Assembly: GCF_900109665.1 (NCBI RefSeq)
Contig: NZ_FOAO01000011.1
Span: 1-47,113 of the forward strand
Direction of reading: 5' to 3'
DNA: 47,113 nucleotides
Source of the DNA: Blastococcus sp. DSM 46786
GTDB lineage: Bacteria > Actinomycetota > Actinomycetes > Mycobacteriales > Geodermatophilaceae
How positions within the stretch are numbered: the stretch's first letter is position 1; the number at the start of each line of letters is the position of its first letter. Both the position numbers and the translations under genes were made by a program. The notes under the pieces were generated by a model that did no database searches, was not told the origin of the DNA, and saw only the letters and a program-made list of their open reading frames with translations. Of the stretch, positions 16,397 to 24,227 are shown in pieces.

Positions 16397-18140
16397 AGGT
16401 GCCCGGTGCATCGGCCAGCGGCTCGAGGCCGTCGCCGCCCAGCTGCCGGGGGGCGGGGATCTCCTCGCCCGACCGCTCGCCGAGCCAGGCCACGTAGTCC
16501 GGCCACCAGGAGCCCTTGACCGTCTCCGCCTGCCGGAACCACTCCTGGGGGTCCGGCGGGGTGGACGGCGCCACCTGGAAGGTCGACTTCGGGTTGCCCG
16601 GCGGGTTGACCAGCGAGGCGATGTGGCCGCTGGTCGAGAGCACGAACCGGCTCTCGCCGCCGAGCAGCTGGGTGGTCCGGTAGCAGGCCTGCCACGGGCA
16701 GAGGTGGTCGGCGACACCCGCGGTGACGTAGGAGTCGACGGTGACCGCCGACAGGTCCACCGGTGAGCCGAGCATGGTCGCCCGGCCCGGTTCGGTGAGC
16801 GCGTTCCCCAGCGCCACCTCGATGAAGTCGCGGTGCAGCGCGGCGCTCATCCGGGTGGTGTCGGCGTTCCAGAAGAGGATGTCGAAGTTCGGCGGCGGCT
16901 TGCCCTGCAGGTAGTTGTTGACCCAGTAGTTCCAGATCAGGTCGTTCGGGCGCAGCCAGGCGAACACCTCGGCGAGCTGGGCACCGTCGAGGTAGCCCTT
17001 CTTGCGCGAGCGCTCGATGGCGGCCTGCACCGCCTCGGGGTCCATGAGCGCGGACAGGGTGCCGGCGCGTTCCCAGTCCAGGACGGTGACGGCGAAGCTG
17101 GCCGAGCGGACGCGGTCCTGCCGCCCGGTCGCGGCCAGGTGCGCCAGCACCATCGCGGTGATGATCCCGCCGGAGCAGAAGGCCTGGACGCTCGCCTGCT
17201 CCTGACCGGTGATCCGCTCGACGGCGTCCAGGGCGTCCAGGACCGCCTGGCCGTAGGTGTCCAGGCCCCAGCCGGCGTGCCGCTCGTCGGGGTTGCGCCA
17301 CACGACCATGAACACCTGCTGGCCACCGGACAGGTAGTGCTCCACGATGCTGCGGCCGGGCGCGAGATCGGTGATGTAGTACTTGTTGATCGTCGGCGGC
17401 ACGATGACCAGCGGCACCGACCGGACGGTCTCCGTCGTGGGCCGGTACTGGACGAGCTCGAAGACGTCGGTGCGGAAGACCACGGCCCCCGGGGTGACGG
17501 CGAGGTCCTCGCCCACGGTGAAGGCGTCCGGCTCGACCATCGAGGGCACGCGCGGCGGGCTCGCCAGGTCGTGGACCATGCGCCGCACGCCCTCGACGGC
17601 GTTCTTCCCGCCGGTGTCGATGACCGCCTTGAGGGCCAGCGGGTTGAGCACCGGCACGTTGCTGGGTGCCAGCGCGTCGACCAGGTTCGTCGCGGTGAAG
17701 CGGATGCGCTCGTCGTCCTGCCAGCCCAGGTCGGCGTCCTCGATCAGCTCCCAGGCGACCCGCGCCGTCGCCAGGTGGGCCTGCATCGTCCGCCGGAGCA
17801 GCGGGTTGCCGCTCCACGCGGGGTCGGCGAACCGCTTGTCCTTCTTGCCCGGTGCCAGCTCGGAGCGGCCGAGCGCGACCTTGCCCAGTTCCCGGGCCAG
17901 CTCTCCGCCCCGCCGGGCGAGCGCGTCGGGCCGGCGGGCCAGGGCGGCCCCGAACCGCAGCACGGTCCCGGCCGGCGGGATCAGGCGGCGCAGCGGCCCG
18001 GAGGCGGCGTCCACGAGCACCATGTCCAGGCCCGTGGCCGCCTCGACCGCCTGCTCGGGGCCCGCGTCGGCCGGGGCGCCCTCGGTGACGGCGCGCGGCT
18101 TCGCGGCGCTGCGGGGCGGGTCGGTCGCGGGCTGGGCCAT
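16380..18140 (-). CDS. phaC: Polyhydroxyalkanoate synthase
   Basis: The 586-residue protein begins MAQPATDPP, six bases after AAGGAG. It polymerises 3-hydroxyacyl-CoA into PHA storage granules. The catalytic triad can be placed at C322 (FCSGG), D478 (VADHLCPW) and H506 (SGHIASLVNPP). The spacing closely matches the known C319-D480-H508 of the Cupriavidus enzyme. Other PhaC signatures are PPTINKYYITDLAPGRS, WNADTTRMSAALH and NWYV-like NYWVNNYL. The lipase-like box reads A-F-C-S-G, with alanine for the usual first glycine. Length and pairing with phaZ fit a single-subunit class I or II enzyme. No phaP granule protein is adjacent. Confidence 0.94.
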   Translation of the reverse strand: MAQPATDPPRSAAKPRAVTEGAPADAGPEQAVEAATGLDMVLVDAASGPLRRLIPPAGTVLRFGAALARRPDALARRGGELARELGKVALGRSELAPGKKDKRFADPAWSGNPLLRRTMQAHLATARVAWELIEDADLGWQDDERIRFTATNLVDALAPSNVPVLNPLALKAVIDTGGKNAVEGVRRMVHDLASPPRVPSMVEPDAFTVGEDLAVTPGAVVFRTDVFELVQYRPTTETVRSVPLVIVPPTINKYYITDLAPGRSIVEHYLSGGQQVFMVVWRNPDERHAGWGLDTYGQAVLDALDAVERITGQEQASVQAFCSGGIITAMVLAHLAATGRQDRVRSASFAVTVLDWERAGTLSALMDPEAVQAAIERSRKKGYLDGAQLAEVFAWLRPNDLIWNYWVNNYLQGKPPPNFDILFWNADTTRMSAALHRDFIEVALGNALTEPGRATMLGSPVDLSAVTVDSYVTAGVADHLCPWQACYRTTQLLGGESRFVLSTSGHIASLVNPPGNPKSTFQVAPSTPPDPQEWFRQAETVKGSWWPDYVAWLGERSGEEIPAPRQLGGDGLEPLADAPGTYVFDK

Positions 18141-18290
18141 CGCGGTCTCCTTACGACGCGCTGCCCCGGGTAGACGACGGTGCCGCCCCCGGGACGCGGT
18201 TGTGACCTCGAACACTCAACCACAGCCCGGGAGGTCCGGCAGCGCGCTCCTGACGGCCGGCCCGCGCCGCGAGCCGGGGAGCACCGGTGG

Positions 18291-19382
18291 TCACGCCGCC
18301 TCCGGCACCAGGTCGGTGCGGGGGGCGGCGCCGGGCTCCCGCCGCCAGGAGCGGTTGTGCCGCCAGAACAGGTAGCAGCCCAGGCCGAGCGGGATCGGCA
18401 GGACGTAGCTCAGCGCCCGGAACAGCAGCACCGCCGCGGCCACCGGCGCCCGCGGCCCCCCGGCGGCCGCCAGGCCGGCGATCAGCGCCACCTCCACCAC
18501 TCCGAGCCCGCCGGGCGTGAGGGGGACGGCCGTGAGCAGCCGGGCGGAGGAGAAGACGACCAGCGCCTCGGCCACGCCGACCTGGTCGGCGCTCACGCCG
18601 GTGAACCGCAGCGAGAGCAGCAGCAGGAGGAACAGCGACAGGTGGCTCACCAGCGTGGCGAGGGTGATCCAGTGCCAGCGTGCCCGGAGCAGCAGGACGG
18701 TGCGCTCGCGGAACTTCGTCGTCGCCCGGTCCCAGCCCTCCACCGGGCCGCGGCCGAACGGGCGGCGCGCGGCCGTCGCCGCCCGGGCGGCCGCATGGCC
18801 GAACCGGGCCGCCCCGGTGGCGCTGCGCAGCACGCCCCCCAGCAGCGCGACGGTGGCCCCGAGGGCGCCGAGCGCCACGAGACCCGCGACCCACCGCCCG
18901 GCCGACGGCGGGGCGGAGAACGCCAGGAGCGCCAGCGCGAGGACCGGCAGGCCGAGCTTGGCGAAGTTGTTCCACAGCCCGGCCACGAGCAGGGCCACGG
19001 AGGTGCGCGAGCGGGAGAAGCCCCACGAGCTGTTCATCGCGTACGTGAGGCCGACGGCGACCGCCGCCCCGCCGACCACGGTGTTGGAGACGGCGGTCGC
19101 GGCCTCGGTGGCCACCGTGGCCTGCCGCAGGGTCAGGCCGGGGGTCGTGGCGACGACGACGAACTGGTAGGTCGCCAGGTTCCAGCCGGCAGCCAGCAGC
19201 AGGGCCACGACCTCCACCCACGTCATGCCCGCGATCGCCGCCCAGACCTGCGACAGGCTGGTGAACTGCGGCAGGAACCAGGCGAAGACGGCGACGACGA
19301 GGCCCGCCGACAGCAGCGGGCCGAGGGCGCGGGACCACGGGCGAGGAGCCCGGCCGCCCGCCGGGGCGGTGGCGCCGCTCAC
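18291..19382 (-). CDS. YbhN/LPG-synthase-type flippase-like membrane protein
   Basis: This 363-residue polytopic protein belongs to the lysylphosphatidylglycerol synthase transmembrane (YbhN, UPF0104) family. Typical phrases are TYQFVVVATTPGLTLRQA, VSNTVVGGAAVAVGLTY, LFLLLLLSLRFTGVS and PLTPGGLGVVEVALIAG. Related domains in MprF move lipids between membrane leaflets, and stand-alone members are thought to move lipids or polyprenyl carriers. It carries no synthase domain. Its GTG start overlaps the stop of the upstream lipoprotein in a GTGA junction, so it is the last gene of a tight three-gene operon. The C-terminus is cytoplasmic and basic (RHNRSWRREPG). Confidence 0.87.
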   Translation of the reverse strand: MSGATAPAGGRAPRPWSRALGPLLSAGLVVAVFAWFLPQFTSLSQVWAAIAGMTWVEVVALLLAAGWNLATYQFVVVATTPGLTLRQATVATEAATAVSNTVVGGAAVAVGLTYAMNSSWGFSRSRTSVALLVAGLWNNFAKLGLPVLALALLAFSAPPSAGRWVAGLVALGALGATVALLGGVLRSATGAARFGHAAARAATAARRPFGRGPVEGWDRATTKFRERTVLLLRARWHWITLATLVSHLSLFLLLLLSLRFTGVSADQVGVAEALVVFSSARLLTAVPLTPGGLGVVEVALIAGLAAAGGPRAPVAAAVLLFRALSYVLPIPLGLGCYLFWRHNRSWRREPGAAPRTDLVPEAA

Positions 19383-19966
19383 CGGCCACCGGCCGGGGGG
19401 TCGAGCTGGAGCTCCCCGTCGGTCTGGTCGAGGACGGCGGCCCGCACCTGGTCACGGGTCACCGCGCCGATCCCCTGCGTCGCCACGGCCAGCGGCTCGG
19501 AGCGGTTCTCGCCGGACAGCCGGAAGAGCACGCTCACGCACCCGCCGGCGAAGACGTAGTACCGGGTGCCGACGTACCGCGGGCTCACCTGGCCGACCCG
19601 CTCCCACCGGCGCATCCCCTCCCGCTCGCTGGGGATCTCCGTCGCCGCGGTCGTGTCGCAGGACGCGGTCAGCGCCACCTCCAGCGCGCGCACCCCGTCG
19701 CGGTCGGAGTCCAGCCAGAAGCGCGCGGAGGTCTCGTCGGCCTCCAGCCCGGCCAGGTCCCAGCCCAGGGGCATGGCCTCCAGGCAGGGCACCCAGCCGG
19801 CGCTGGGCACCGACTGGGCCATGAGGACGACGCCGTTGGCGGGGTGTCCCTCGTCGCCCCGCTCGCAGGCCAGCGTCTCCTCGCCCAGCACCACCGGCTG
19901 CCCGCACCCGGCCAGCAGGGCCGTCCCGAGCAGCAGCAGCGCGGCCCGGTGCGCCCCCGCGGTCAC
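19379..19966 (-). CDS. Putative lipoprotein between kinase-like and flippase genes
   Basis: The 195-residue product has a lipoprotein signal (MTAGAHRAALLLLGTALLAG) with lipobox L-A-G-C followed by GQPVVLGEE. The exported part includes SVPSAGWVPCLEAMPLGWD, RFWLDSDRDGVRALEVAL and GTRYYVFAGGCVSVLFRLSG. It has several cysteines that could pair. I do not recognise a named family. It overlaps both neighbours by four bases (GTGA junctions), so it is almost certainly made together with the PAP2-kinase protein and the flippase. It would sit on the outer face, where a flipped lipid would appear. Confidence 0.78.
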   Translation of the reverse strand: MTAGAHRAALLLLGTALLAGCGQPVVLGEETLACERGDEGHPANGVVLMAQSVPSAGWVPCLEAMPLGWDLAGLEADETSARFWLDSDRDGVRALEVALTASCDTTAATEIPSEREGMRRWERVGQVSPRYVGTRYYVFAGGCVSVLFRLSGENRSEPLAVATQGIGAVTRDQVRAAVLDQTDGELQLDPPAGGR

Positions 19967-21714
19967 AGCGGCGATCCGAGCAGGCCGGCCGACACGTAGA
20001 CGGCGATCCCGGCGGCGGCGAGGGTGACCACGGTGAGCCCGGCCCGCCGCCAGGTCCAGCGCTGGATGCGCACCGGGGGCAGCCGGAACGGCAGCAGGGC
20101 CAGGAACTCCTCCTGCAGGTCCCGCCCCTGCTGGCGGAGCATGCGCCGCAGCTGCGACGGCATGGTCAGCCCGCGGGTGGCGGCGAAGGCCTCGGCGATC
20201 TCCTCGTCGGAGAAGTGCAGCCGCGCCCGCCGGTACACCCGTTCCGCATCGGTGCGCAGCGCCAGGACCAGCATCATGTTGGCCAGGTCCACGGCCTGCC
20301 GCCAGGGGCTCGGGCGCACCTCGGCGAACGCGGAGTCGATGAGGTACAGCGTGCCGTCGCGCACCAGCAGGTTGGCCGGCTTGATGTCCCGGTGGGCCAT
20401 GCCGATCTCCCACATGCGCCGCACGGCCGCGAGCCCCTGGTCGATGACCGCGTCGTCGATCTCGGCGTCGCCGGCCTCCTTCGCCCCGGCGATGAACTCG
20501 GTGACGAGCAGGTACTCCCGCTCGGGCGTGATCTCGACGATGCCGAGCGGCTGCGGGACCGGCAGCCCGCCGTCGCAAAGCACCCGGAGCACGTAGTCCT
20601 CGTACTGGACCAGCCGCCGGACGCTGGTGAACGGCTTCTCGTCCTCCAGCCGGCCGTACAGCAGCGTCCGGCCGAGCTTGTACCAGCGGTCGGAGCGCAC
20701 GTGGGTGGCCGCGTAGAGCTTCCCGAACACGCTGCTCTCGCCGTCCCCCTGCGGGTCGTGGGCCTTGACGGTGATCCGCAGTGGTGTGGAGCCGCCCGAG
20801 CCGGCCAGGCCGAACGGCGTGACGGCGGTGGCCACCAGCCCCAGCTGGTCCTGCAGCGCCCGGACGATGGCCGTGCCCCGCTCGCCGGAGACGTCGAGGT
20901 GGGCCGGCCGCGCGCGGGTGTAGCGCACCGGGTGCACGGAGTTGGGCGTGAGCAGCCGGAAGGCGGCCAGCGGCGTGGCGACGCCGAGGACGACGCCGGC
21001 CAGGACGCCGGTCGGGTGGTCCTGGACCAGGTAGAGCCGGGAGGCGGCGGTGACCACCAGCAGCCCGCAGACCACCCACTTGCCGATCGCCCGCCTCCGG
21101 CCGGGCGGGACCAGCGAGTAGAGGGTGCTGACCAGCAGGGCGGCCAGCAGGGTCACCGGGAGGGACGGCATCGCGAAGCCCGACCAGTCGCCGAGCACCT
21201 CCACCTCGAACGGCCGGGGCCGCTGGAGGGTGGTCGCCATCGCGGTGCCGACGTTGATGACGAGCAGGCCGACGCCCAGCCACACCAGCAGGTGCCGCCA
21301 GCGGCGGAAGGCGGCGAGCAGGACCAGGTCCGCCAGCCAGAGGGCGTGCAGCGCCCCCGCGCTGGCCAGCATGCCGGCCAGATCGGCCACCGTGGTCAGC
21401 GCGGGCGAGCGGACGCTCGCGATCGCCTGCAGGATCCGGGTGTCGGCGACGTCGACGTACCGGATGGTGCCGGTGACCACGACGGTGAGGCAGGCGAGCA
21501 GGACGAGGGCGCTGAGCGCCAGCCACCACCGGCCCGAGGCGCGGAGCTGGCGGGGGAGCGGCGGCGGTTCGCCCGAGGGGCGGCGACGGCGGCGGACGCG
21601 GGCGATCGGGGGCGGGGCGGGGTGCTCGACCGGCCCCGTCGCCCGTGGCTCCGGCAGCGCCTGCGGGAGCGACGCCATGCGGAGATGCTCCACCTCCGCG
21701 CGGGTGCGGACCAT
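19963..21714 (-). CDS. Degenerate PAP2 domain fused to a RIO/LPS-kinase-like kinase domain
   Basis: Residues 60-250 form a membrane PAP2-type domain and residues 300-510 a kinase-like domain, followed by a C-terminal membrane helix (about 555-575). The PAP2 motifs are damaged: R165-P is present without the motif-1 lysine, the PSGH motif reads P183-S-L-P, and motif 3 reads S225-R with D232 and G236 at the His and Asp positions. The kinase has K332, the catalytic loop HRDIKPAN (441-448) and D460 (LID, then SAF rather than FG), so it may be active. The first part is proline/arginine-rich. I infer lipid binding by a pseudo-phosphatase coupled to phosphorylation. It is first in an operon with a lipoprotein and a flippase. 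Confidence 0.82.
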   Translation of the reverse strand: MVRTRAEVEHLRMASLPQALPEPRATGPVEHPAPPPIARVRRRRRPSGEPPPLPRQLRASGRWWLALSALVLLACLTVVVTGTIRYVDVADTRILQAIASVRSPALTTVADLAGMLASAGALHALWLADLVLLAAFRRWRHLLVWLGVGLLVINVGTAMATTLQRPRPFEVEVLGDWSGFAMPSLPVTLLAALLVSTLYSLVPPGRRRAIGKWVVCGLLVVTAASRLYLVQDHPTGVLAGVVLGVATPLAAFRLLTPNSVHPVRYTRARPAHLDVSGERGTAIVRALQDQLGLVATAVTPFGLAGSGGSTPLRITVKAHDPQGDGESSVFGKLYAATHVRSDRWYKLGRTLLYGRLEDEKPFTSVRRLVQYEDYVLRVLCDGGLPVPQPLGIVEITPEREYLLVTEFIAGAKEAGDAEIDDAVIDQGLAAVRRMWEIGMAHRDIKPANLLVRDGTLYLIDSAFAEVRPSPWRQAVDLANMMLVLALRTDAERVYRRARLHFSDEEIAEAFAATRGLTMPSQLRRMLRQQGRDLQEEFLALLPFRLPPVRIQRWTWRRAGLTVVTLAAAGIAVYVSAGLLGSPL

Positions 21715-21810
21715 CCCTTTTCCCCCGGTCCGGCGTTACGGTGGCGGCCGCGCGCGGTCGTCCCCGGACCGGGGGCGGCACGTGGCCGGGAGCGGCGAGA
21801 GGTGGCTGCC

Positions 21811-22707
21811 GTGCGCGCTGGCCGGGCCGTGGGAGCGGTGCTGCTGGCGCTCGCCGTCCTGACCGGCTGCACCCGCGCGGAGACTCCGCCGCCCGACCCG
21901 GACGTGATCCGGTTCGCCTCCTACGACTTCCCCGAGAACCAGATCCTCGTGGAGGTCTACGCCGAGGCCGCCCGCCGCCGCGGCCTGCCGGTCTCGGTGC
22001 AGCACGGCATCGGCACCCGGGAGGTGGTGTCCCCGGCGCTGCAGCAGGGCGTGGTCGACGTCGTCGTCGACTACCTCGGGACGGCGCTCTCCTTCGCCCG
22101 CCCGCGGTTCCCCCGCCCCCCGGAGGAGCCCGCGCAGATGCACGCCGTCCTCTCCCGCACGATGGGCGGGCGCGGGGTGGACGTCCTGACCCCCGCCGCG
22201 GCGGAGGATCAGAACGGGTTCGTCGTCACCGGGGAGTTCGCCGCCGCGCACGGGATCAGCCGGCTGTCCGACCTCGCACCGCTCGCCGGCGACCTGGCCT
22301 TCGGCGGGCCGCCGGAGTGCCCCGACCGGCCGTTCTGCCTGCTCGGCCTCGAGCACGTCTACGGGCTGCGGTTCGGGACCGTCACCAGCATGCCGTCGCG
22401 GGCGGCGACGCTCGAGGCGCTGCTGTCGGGCCAGGTGCAGGTGGGCATGCTGGAGACGACGGATGCGCGGCTGGCCGTGGCGCCGGTCGTCCTGCTGGCG
22501 GACGACCGCGGGTTGCAGCCCCGGGAGAACGTGGTGCCGATGGTCCGGGCGCAGGTGCTCGACCGGTGGGGCGAGCCGTTGCGGGATGCCCTCGACGGCG
22601 CGAGCGCGCGGCTGACCACCGGCGACCTGGTCGAGCTGAACCGGGCGGTCGAGTTCGACGGTCGCACACCGGCCGAGGCCGCGCGCGCCTGGTGGGACGC
22701 CCAGTAG
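21811..22707 (+). CDS. Osmoprotectant-type ABC transporter substrate-binding lipoprotein
   Basis: The 298-residue protein has a lipoprotein signal ending L-T-G-C and then the OpuAC/ProX-type fold: VIRFASYDFPENQILVEVY, QHGIGTREVVSPALQQG, VDVVVDYLGTALSF and ENVVPMVRAQVLDRWG. These proteins capture glycine betaine, choline or carnitine for an ABC importer. The start is either the GTG at 21811 (GAGAGG eight bases upstream) or the one at 21802. No permease or ATPase gene adjoins it, so it is an orphan unless its partners are elsewhere. It is divergent from the PAP2-kinase operon, with about 96 bases between. Confidence 0.85.
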   Translation: MRAGRAVGAVLLALAVLTGCTRAETPPPDPDVIRFASYDFPENQILVEVYAEAARRRGLPVSVQHGIGTREVVSPALQQGVVDVVVDYLGTALSFARPRFPRPPEEPAQMHAVLSRTMGGRGVDVLTPAAAEDQNGFVVTGEFAAAHGISRLSDLAPLAGDLAFGGPPECPDRPFCLLGLEHVYGLRFGTVTSMPSRAATLEALLSGQVQVGMLETTDARLAVAPVVLLADDRGLQPRENVVPMVRAQVLDRWGEPLRDALDGASARLTTGDLVELNRAVEFDGRTPAEAARAWWDAQ

Positions 22708-22713
22708 CAGCAT

Positions 22714-23895
22714 TCAGACGATGGCGCTCGCCCCGGTCACCCCGCGCCCGACGATGAGGGTGTTGACCTCGCGGGTGCCCTCGTAGGAGTAGATCGCCTC
22801 GGCATCGGCGACGTACCGGCCCACGTGGTTCTCCAGCAGGATGCCGTTCCCGCCCATGAGCTCGCGGGCCCAGCCGACGGTCTCCCGCATGCGCATGGTG
22901 CAGAACGCCTTGGCCAGCGACGCGTGCTCGTCGGTCATGGTGCCGGCCATCTGCAGCTGGGACAGGCGGGCGCACATCGCCGCCGAGGCGGTGATGTTGC
23001 CGAGCATCCGCACGAGCAGGTCCTGCACGAGCTGGAACCCGGTGATGCGCTGCCCGAACTGCTCGCGCTGCAGGGCGTAGCGCAGCGCGTGCTCGTAGGC
23101 CCCGCGCGAGCACCCGACGGCCGACCACGCCACCCCGGCGCGGGTCGCCCGCAGCACGTTCGCCGTCTCCCGGAAGCTGTGCGCCTCCTGCAGCCGGTTC
23201 TCCTCCGGCACCCGCACGCCCTCCAGCGTGATGTGCGCGTTCTGCACCGCCCGCAGCGCGATCTTGTCCTGCAGGTCGACGGCGGTGAAACCCGGCGTCC
23301 CCTGCTCGACGACGAAGCCGAGCACGCGGTCGGTCTCCACGTCGCGCGCCCAGATGATGACCAGGTCGGCGAAGCTGGCGTTGCCGATCCACTTCTTCTC
23401 GCCGTCGAGCACCCACCAGTCGCCGTCCCGGCGCGCGGCGGTGCGCAACCCGCGGGCGACGTCCGAGCCGTGGTCGGGCTCGGTCAGGCCGAAGGCGCCG
23501 ATCAGCTCCATGCGGGCCATCGCCGGCAGCCAGCGCTCCTTCTGCTCCTCGGAGCCGCAGAGGTCGATCGACCCCATCGCCAGGCCGCCGTGCACGCCCA
23601 TGAACGTGGAGATCGACGGGTCGCCCTTGGACAGCTCCATCGCGATCATCCCGTCGACCAGGGAGGATCGGCCGGGGCAGCCGTGGCCCTGGATCGCGGT
23701 GCCGGCGATGCCGAGCTCGGCCATGGCGGGGATCAGCTGGCGGGGGAATTCTGCGCGCGTCCAGTACTCGTTGATGATCGGGGTGACCTGCTCGTCCATG
23801 AAGGAGCGCACCCGGTGCAGCAGCGCCCGGTCGTCCTCGTCGAGCAGCGCCTCGAGGTCGTAGAAGTCCGACGTGATCGTCGACGGGTCGCTCAT
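22714..23895 (-). CDS. Acyl-CoA dehydrogenase (glutaryl-CoA dehydrogenase-like)
   Basis: The 393-residue flavoprotein starts at an ATG ten bases after AGGAGG. It has the family hallmarks GAFGLTEPDHGSDV (substrate and FAD contact), WVLDGEKKWIGNAS, and the catalytic glutamate E372 in SYEGTREVN near the C-terminus. The stretch QGHGCPGRSSLVDGM and the C-terminal position of the base resemble glutaryl-CoA dehydrogenases and mycobacterial FadE7, rather than short-chain enzymes. It would oxidise an acyl-CoA at the alpha-beta position and pass electrons to electron-transferring flavoprotein. The true substrate cannot be told. It is convergent with the binding-protein gene, six bases apart. Confidence 0.92.
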   Translation of the reverse strand: MSDPSTITSDFYDLEALLDEDDRALLHRVRSFMDEQVTPIINEYWTRAEFPRQLIPAMAELGIAGTAIQGHGCPGRSSLVDGMIAMELSKGDPSISTFMGVHGGLAMGSIDLCGSEEQKERWLPAMARMELIGAFGLTEPDHGSDVARGLRTAARRDGDWWVLDGEKKWIGNASFADLVIIWARDVETDRVLGFVVEQGTPGFTAVDLQDKIALRAVQNAHITLEGVRVPEENRLQEAHSFRETANVLRATRAGVAWSAVGCSRGAYEHALRYALQREQFGQRITGFQLVQDLLVRMLGNITASAAMCARLSQLQMAGTMTDEHASLAKAFCTMRMRETVGWARELMGGNGILLENHVGRYVADAEAIYSYEGTREVNTLIVGRGVTGASAIV

Positions 23896-24227
23896 CGCGG
23901 TGCGGCCTCCTGGGTGGGGATCGGTGGCCTGCACCTACCCGGGGGAGGTGGGAGCAACCGAGGCATGCCCCGGGTGCACCGGGCCCGAGCCCGGACCCAC
24001 CGACCGGCGGGGCGCCGTGACCAGATCCATCGCCGACCAGACCACCGAGGAGCTGGGCGGGCCGGGCAGCGAGCTCACCCGCCGGCGCCGCGACCACGTG
24101 CGGCGCCCTGCCTCACCGAGTACGACGAACTCGTGGTCATCAGCCCTCGATGACCACGAGTTCGTCGCACTCGGCCGCGACGGCCCCTCCCGGAACGGGA
24201 GGAGGCCGTCGGTGGGCGGTGCCGCGT
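23896..24227. other. Intergenic region with a hairpin and a possible coding remnant
   Basis: These 332 bases separate two leftward genes. The right part holds the long hairpin at 24116-24174. To its left, a rightward frame from the GTG at 24017 reads MTRSIADQTTEELGGPGSEL and then an arginine-rich stretch, before entering the hairpin and losing coding character. This could be the start of a gene cut off by the repeat, but there is no good ribosome-binding site and I recognise nothing. The acyl-CoA dehydrogenase promoter must lie at the left end. Confidence 0.35.
24116..24174. repeat. 26-bp inverted repeat hairpin
   Basis: Arms at 24116-24141 and 24149-24174 pair at 25 of 26 positions around a seven-base loop (AGCCCTC). 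The core reads GACGAACTCGTGGTCATC in the left arm. It starts 53 bases past the stop of the yihY-type gene and could end its transcript. The arm length and near-perfection exceed an ordinary terminator, so a dispersed palindromic repeat is an alternative. Confidence 0.75.

Noticed and set aside
19379..21781. 800-codon leftward frame covering the lipoprotein and PAP2-kinase region
   Set aside because: Most of it is out of frame with the PAP2-kinase gene; only its final 195 codons, with signal peptide and lipobox, are real.
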